Positions 4,087 to 7,099 of a stretch of 7,099 bases of DNA are shown here, one piece after another (position 1 is the first letter of the stretch; each line of letters opens with the position of its first letter). The position numbers were made by a program, and so were the translations under genes. The stretch covers positions 1 to 7,099 of the forward strand of contig VGWZ01000099.1 of assembly GCA_016873595.1 (NCBI GenBank), in the 5' to 3' direction. The notes below the pieces were generated by a model. That model made no database searches. It was not told the DNA's origin and was given only the letters and a program-made list of their open reading frames with translations. The stretch comes from Nitrospira sp. Lineage in GTDB: Bacteria; Nitrospirota; Thermodesulfovibrionia; Thermodesulfovibrionales; SM23-35.

Positions 4087-6009
4087 ATGGGAAAAGCAAT
4101 TGGAATAGACCTTGGAACTACTAATTCTGTTGTATCAGTTGTACAGGGTAATGAAACAGTAGTGATTCCAAACCAGGAGGGAAGCAGAACAACACCATCT
4201 ATTGTTGCCTTTACAGAAAAAGGTGAAAGGCTTGTTGGTCAGATAGCAAAAAGGCAGTCAATTACAAACCCTGAAAATACGATATTCTCCATAAAGAGAC
4301 TCATGGGCAGGAAATACAACTCACCACAAGTTGAGCATGCAAGGCAAAGACTTCCCTATAAAATTATCGAGGCACCGAATGGTGATGCCCATGTAGAGAT
4401 AAGAGGTAAGGGATATTCTCCACCTGAGATCTCTGCAATGATTCTTCAAAAACTCAAACAGGCTGCTGAGGATTATCTTGGGGAACCAATAACAGATGCA
4501 GTGGTCACTGTACCTGCTTATTTTGATGATAGTCAGAGACAGGCAACAAAAGATGCGGGAAAGATTGCAGGACTGAACGTCCTGAGAATTATAAACGAAC
4601 CCACAGCTGCTTCACTCGCATATGGTATGGACAAAAAGAAAGAAGAAAAGATCGCGGTCTATGACCTCGGAGGTGGAACGTTTGATGTATCCATACTCGA
4701 AATCGGGGAAGGAGTCATCGAGGTAAAATCAACAAATGGAAATACCTATTTAGGTGGTGATGACTTCGATCTCAGGATTATGGACTGGATGGTCGAAGAG
4801 TTCAAGAAAGATCAGGGTATAGACCTCAAAAAAGACAGAATGGCATTACAGAGGCTGAAGGAAGCCGCTGAAAGGGCTAAAATAGAACTCTCAACAGCAC
4901 TGGAGACAGAAATCAACTTACCATTCATCACCGCTGATGCATCAGGACCTAAACATCTCCTTATGAAGTTATCAAGGTCAAAACTCGAACAGCTTGTTGG
5001 AGATTTTATAGAGCAATCAACAGGTCCCTGTAGAAATGCCCTATCTGATGCAAATCTTTCTTCATCAGACATAGACGAAGTCCTGCTTGTAGGAGGTCAG
5101 ACAAGGACTCCAAAAGTACAGCAAACAGTGCAGAGTTTTTTTGGTAAAGAACCGAATAAGACGGTTAATCCTGATGAGGTAGTTGCTGTAGGCGCAGCAA
5201 TTCAGGCTGCAGTTCTTAAGGGAGATGTAAAAGAAGTTCTCCTGCTCGATGTTACTCCCCTTTCATTAGGTATCGAGACACTCGGCGGAATCTTTACAAA
5301 AATCATTGAGAGAAACACCACTATTCCGACAAGGAAAAGTCAGATATTCTCCACTGCAACTGACAACCAGCCCGCTGTTTCCATAAAGGTCTTCCAGGGC
5401 GAAAGAGAGATGGCTACAGATAACAGACTCCTTGGTAATTTTGAGCTTATCGGTATTCCTCCTGCGTCGCGTGGAGTTCCACAGATTGAAGTAACATTCG
5501 ATATTGATGCAAACGGTATTCTTCACGTCTCTGCAAAAGACCTCGGTACAGGCAAGGAACAGTCTATACGTATCACTGCATCGAGCGGCCTGAGCGAGGA
5601 TGAAATAAAACGAATGGTGCGTGACTCAGAGTCACACTCAGATGAAGACAAAAGAAAGAAACAACTCGCAGAGGCAAGGAATGAGGCAGATACACTTATC
5701 TATACAGTCGAAAAATCTTTGAAGGATTATAGCGATAAACTCACTGAATTGGAGAAAAAAGATATTGAAGATGCCCTTGAAAGATGCAAAAAGGCAAAAG
5801 ATACAAGTAATGAGGTATCTGAAATAAAATCAGCTACAGAAAATCTCACAAGGACATCCCACAAACTGGCAGAACATATTTACAAGGCTGCCGGTGCACA
5901 AGCCGGTGCCGGTGCTCCTGGAACTGGAACCACATCAGGTGCAAAAAAACCTGAAGAAGAGGTTGTAGAGGCAGAATTTGAGGAAGTTGACAAGGATAAG
6001 AAGGAGTAA
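4087..6009 (+). CDS. dnaK: Molecular chaperone DnaK (Hsp70)
   Basis: DnaK is the ATP-dependent cytoplasmic Hsp70 that binds exposed hydrophobic peptides, working with DnaJ and GrpE. The 640-residue protein is full length. The actin-like ATPase domain has the phosphate-1 motif IGIDLGTTNSVV (5-16), AVVTVPAYFDDSQRQAT (138-154), INEPTAASLAYG (169-180), phosphate-2 YDLGGGTFDVS (192-202) and LLVGGQTRTPKVQ (333-345). The linker VLLLDVTP (384-391) leads into the substrate-binding beta domain, with GIETLGG and NTTIPT. A helical lid follows from about 500. The C-terminus has a Gly/Ala/Pro-rich tail (602-619) and the acidic EEVDKDKKE end, as in typical DnaK. In the tail, GCCGGTGC occurs three times (5890-5897, 5902-5909, 5908-5915). 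AGGAGG (4072-4077) lies nine bases before the ATG. The stop TAA overlaps the dnaJ ATG. Confidence 0.98.
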   Translation: MGKAIGIDLGTTNSVVSVVQGNETVVIPNQEGSRTTPSIVAFTEKGERLVGQIAKRQSITNPENTIFSIKRLMGRKYNSPQVEHARQRLPYKIIEAPNGDAHVEIRGKGYSPPEISAMILQKLKQAAEDYLGEPITDAVVTVPAYFDDSQRQATKDAGKIAGLNVLRIINEPTAASLAYGMDKKKEEKIAVYDLGGGTFDVSILEIGEGVIEVKSTNGNTYLGGDDFDLRIMDWMVEEFKKDQGIDLKKDRMALQRLKEAAERAKIELSTALETEINLPFITADASGPKHLLMKLSRSKLEQLVGDFIEQSTGPCRNALSDANLSSSDIDEVLLVGGQTRTPKVQQTVQSFFGKEPNKTVNPDEVVAVGAAIQAAVLKGDVKEVLLLDVTPLSLGIETLGGIFTKIIERNTTIPTRKSQIFSTATDNQPAVSIKVFQGEREMATDNRLLGNFELIGIPPASRGVPQIEVTFDIDANGILHVSAKDLGTGKEQSIRITASSGLSEDEIKRMVRDSESHSDEDKRKKQLAEARNEADTLIYTVEKSLKDYSDKLTELEKKDIEDALERCKKAKDTSNEVSEIKSATENLTRTSHKLAEHIYKAAGAQAGAGAPGTGTTSGAKKPEEEVVEAEFEEVDKDKKE

Positions 6010-7099
6010 TGAAGGACTATTATGAGATTCTTGGTGTATCGAGAGATGCAACTGAAGCTGATATAAAAAAGGCATTCAGACAGCTTGCACTTAAATACCA
6101 TCCTGACAGAAATCAGGGGAACAAAGAAGCTGAAGAAAAATTCAAGGAAATAAATGAAGCTTACTCCTGCCTTAGTGACCCTGAAAAAAGAGCTCACTAT
6201 GACAGATTCGGTACTGTTGAAGGTATTGGAGCTGGGTTTAGTCCGTTTGGCACAGGCTTTGGTGATATATTCGAAGACATTTTTGGTGATTTCTTCGGGA
6301 CATTTACCGGTCAACGGAGAGCACGTCCGACAAAGGGCAATGACCTTCGATATGACCTTGATCTCACTCTCATAGAATCAGCTTTTGGTACTGAAAAAAT
6401 TATAGAAATACCGCGATGGGAAAACTGCACTGAATGTAATGGAACAGGCTCGATTCCGGGAAAAGGACCTTCGACATGCGCAAATTGTAAAGGAACGGGA
6501 CAGGCAAGATTCCAGCAGGGATTCTTCAGCATCGCCAAAACATGCGGAAAATGTAATGGTACAGGAAAAATTATCACAGACCCGTGTAAAACTTGTAAAG
6601 GTCACGGGAAGACAAAAAAATTCAGAAACATCACGGTTAAGATACCCGCTGGTGTTGACACAGGATCGAGGCTCAGAATTTCTCATGAAGGAGAGATAGG
6701 AACATATGGTGGACCTCCTGGCGACCTTTATATAATCCTCAATGTCGAAGAACATCCATTTTTTAAGAGAGATGGAAATGACCTCTATTGTGAGGTTCCT
6801 CTGACATTCCCTCAAGCAAGCCTCGGAGCAGAAATCGAGATCCCTACCCTCGACGGAACCTCTAAGCTCAAAATTCCCCCGGGAACTCCTTCAGGCAGAA
6901 TATTTCATCTTAAAGGAAAGGGTATCCAGAGACTCGGTGGTCATAACAGGGGAGACCAGATTGTAAGTGTATATATTGATGTACCCAAGAAACTCACCCC
7001 ACGACAAAAAGAACTTCTTGAAGAATTTGCAAAGATAAACGGGGATGAAGTCGCAAAGTCATTTAAAGAAAAACTCAAAGACCTTTTTTCAGGAGCTGA
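6009..7099 (+). CDS. dnaJ: Co-chaperone DnaJ (Hsp40, type I), open at right edge
   Basis: DnaJ delivers unfolded proteins to DnaK and stimulates its ATPase. The 363 complete codons contain every type I part. The J domain (1-67) has the HPD motif at 31-33. A short Gly/Phe-rich region (about 68-101) includes DIFEDIFGDFF. The zinc-binding region has four CXXCXGXG repeats, at 140-147, 157-164, 179-186 and 193-200. Two C-terminal substrate-binding domains follow, with DLYCEVPLTFPQASLGAEIE, PTLDG and HLKGKGI. The reading frame stays open to the last base, so the gene is cut by the window edge. By comparison with family length, only a few residues should be missing. The final TGA (7097-7099) is out of frame. 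The ATG at 6009 overlaps the dnaK stop (TAATG); AAGGAG (6001-6006) is only two bases upstream, so coupling to dnaK translation is likely. The gene is last of the operon within view. Confidence 0.96.
   Translation, partial: MKDYYEILGVSRDATEADIKKAFRQLALKYHPDRNQGNKEAEEKFKEINEAYSCLSDPEKRAHYDRFGTVEGIGAGFSPFGTGFGDIFEDIFGDFFGTFTGQRRARPTKGNDLRYDLDLTLIESAFGTEKIIEIPRWENCTECNGTGSIPGKGPSTCANCKGTGQARFQQGFFSIAKTCGKCNGTGKIITDPCKTCKGHGKTKKFRNITVKIPAGVDTGSRLRISHEGEIGTYGGPPGDLYIILNVEEHPFFKRDGNDLYCEVPLTFPQASLGAEIEIPTLDGTSKLKIPPGTPSGRIFHLKGKGIQRLGGHNRGDQIVSVYIDVPKKLTPRQKELLEEFAKINGDEVAKSFKEKLKDLFSGA

Noticed and set aside
5890..5915. Three copies of GCCGGTGC in the dnaK tail
   Set aside because: They encode the Gly/Ala-rich linker common in DnaK tails; local simple-sequence slippage explains them.
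5880..6314. Open frame on the - strand across the dnaK-dnaJ junction
   Set aside because: Both genes on the + strand are unmistakable there; the frame arises from the complement of their biased codons.
6154..6699. Two short + strand frames (6154-6375 and 6439-6699) inside dnaJ
   Set aside because: They are out of frame with a continuous DnaJ reading that contains all four zinc-binding repeats; they do not indicate a frameshift.
1..7099. A novel defence, mobile or biosynthetic system
   Set aside because: All coding space is taken by seven recognised housekeeping genes with normal domain content, and there are no unexplained genes, repeat arrays or element ends.

Overview
The window is a compact stretch of bacterial housekeeping genes, all on the + strand, with no mobile elements, CRISPR array, tRNA or rRNA that I can see. 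The order is trxA, a TlpA/ResA-like lipoprotein, ffh, hrcA, grpE, dnaK and dnaJ. The base composition is moderately AT-rich. The hrcA-grpE-dnaK-dnaJ order with a CIRCE operator is shared by several phyla, including Firmicutes. The predicted lipoprotein thioredoxin and the general protein style remind me of Nitrospirota or deltaproteobacterial-type lineages, but the phylum is a low-confidence guess.

Left block (1-2375). A textbook sigma70 promoter (TTGACA, 18-bp spacer, TATAAT, at 27-56) drives trxA, which has a strong AGGAGG ribosome site. trxA overlaps the lipoprotein gene by one base (TAATG), and the lipoprotein stop directly abuts the ffh start (TGAATG). The three genes therefore look like one translationally coupled operon joining cytoplasmic thiol reduction, an envelope thiol-disulfide protein and co-translational protein targeting. 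ffh lies outside its common ffh-rpsP-rimM-trmD neighbourhood.

Right block (2376-7099). A 73-base gap before the hrcA start holds a second promoter (2389-2418) and a near-perfect CIRCE operator (2420-2446). HrcA represses its own operon at CIRCE. The operon also makes GrpE (nucleotide exchange), DnaK (Hsp70) and DnaJ (J-domain co-chaperone), the complete Hsp70 machine. No second CIRCE or promoter is evident before grpE, dnaK or dnaJ, so the block probably behaves as one heat-inducible transcript. No convincing terminator separates ffh from hrcA, so read-through is possible. dnaJ is still open at the right edge: the window's last three bases, TGA, are out of frame.

I found no new gene system. 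The signals worth a second look are small: a perfect 11-bp-arm palindrome inside ffh just before its P-loop, a His in place of the usual Gln in the Ffh P-loop, a CIRCE that overlaps both the likely transcription start and the hrcA ribosome site, and a few hairpins at gene junctions or inside genes. Every part of the window longer than 300 bases is covered by a gene.
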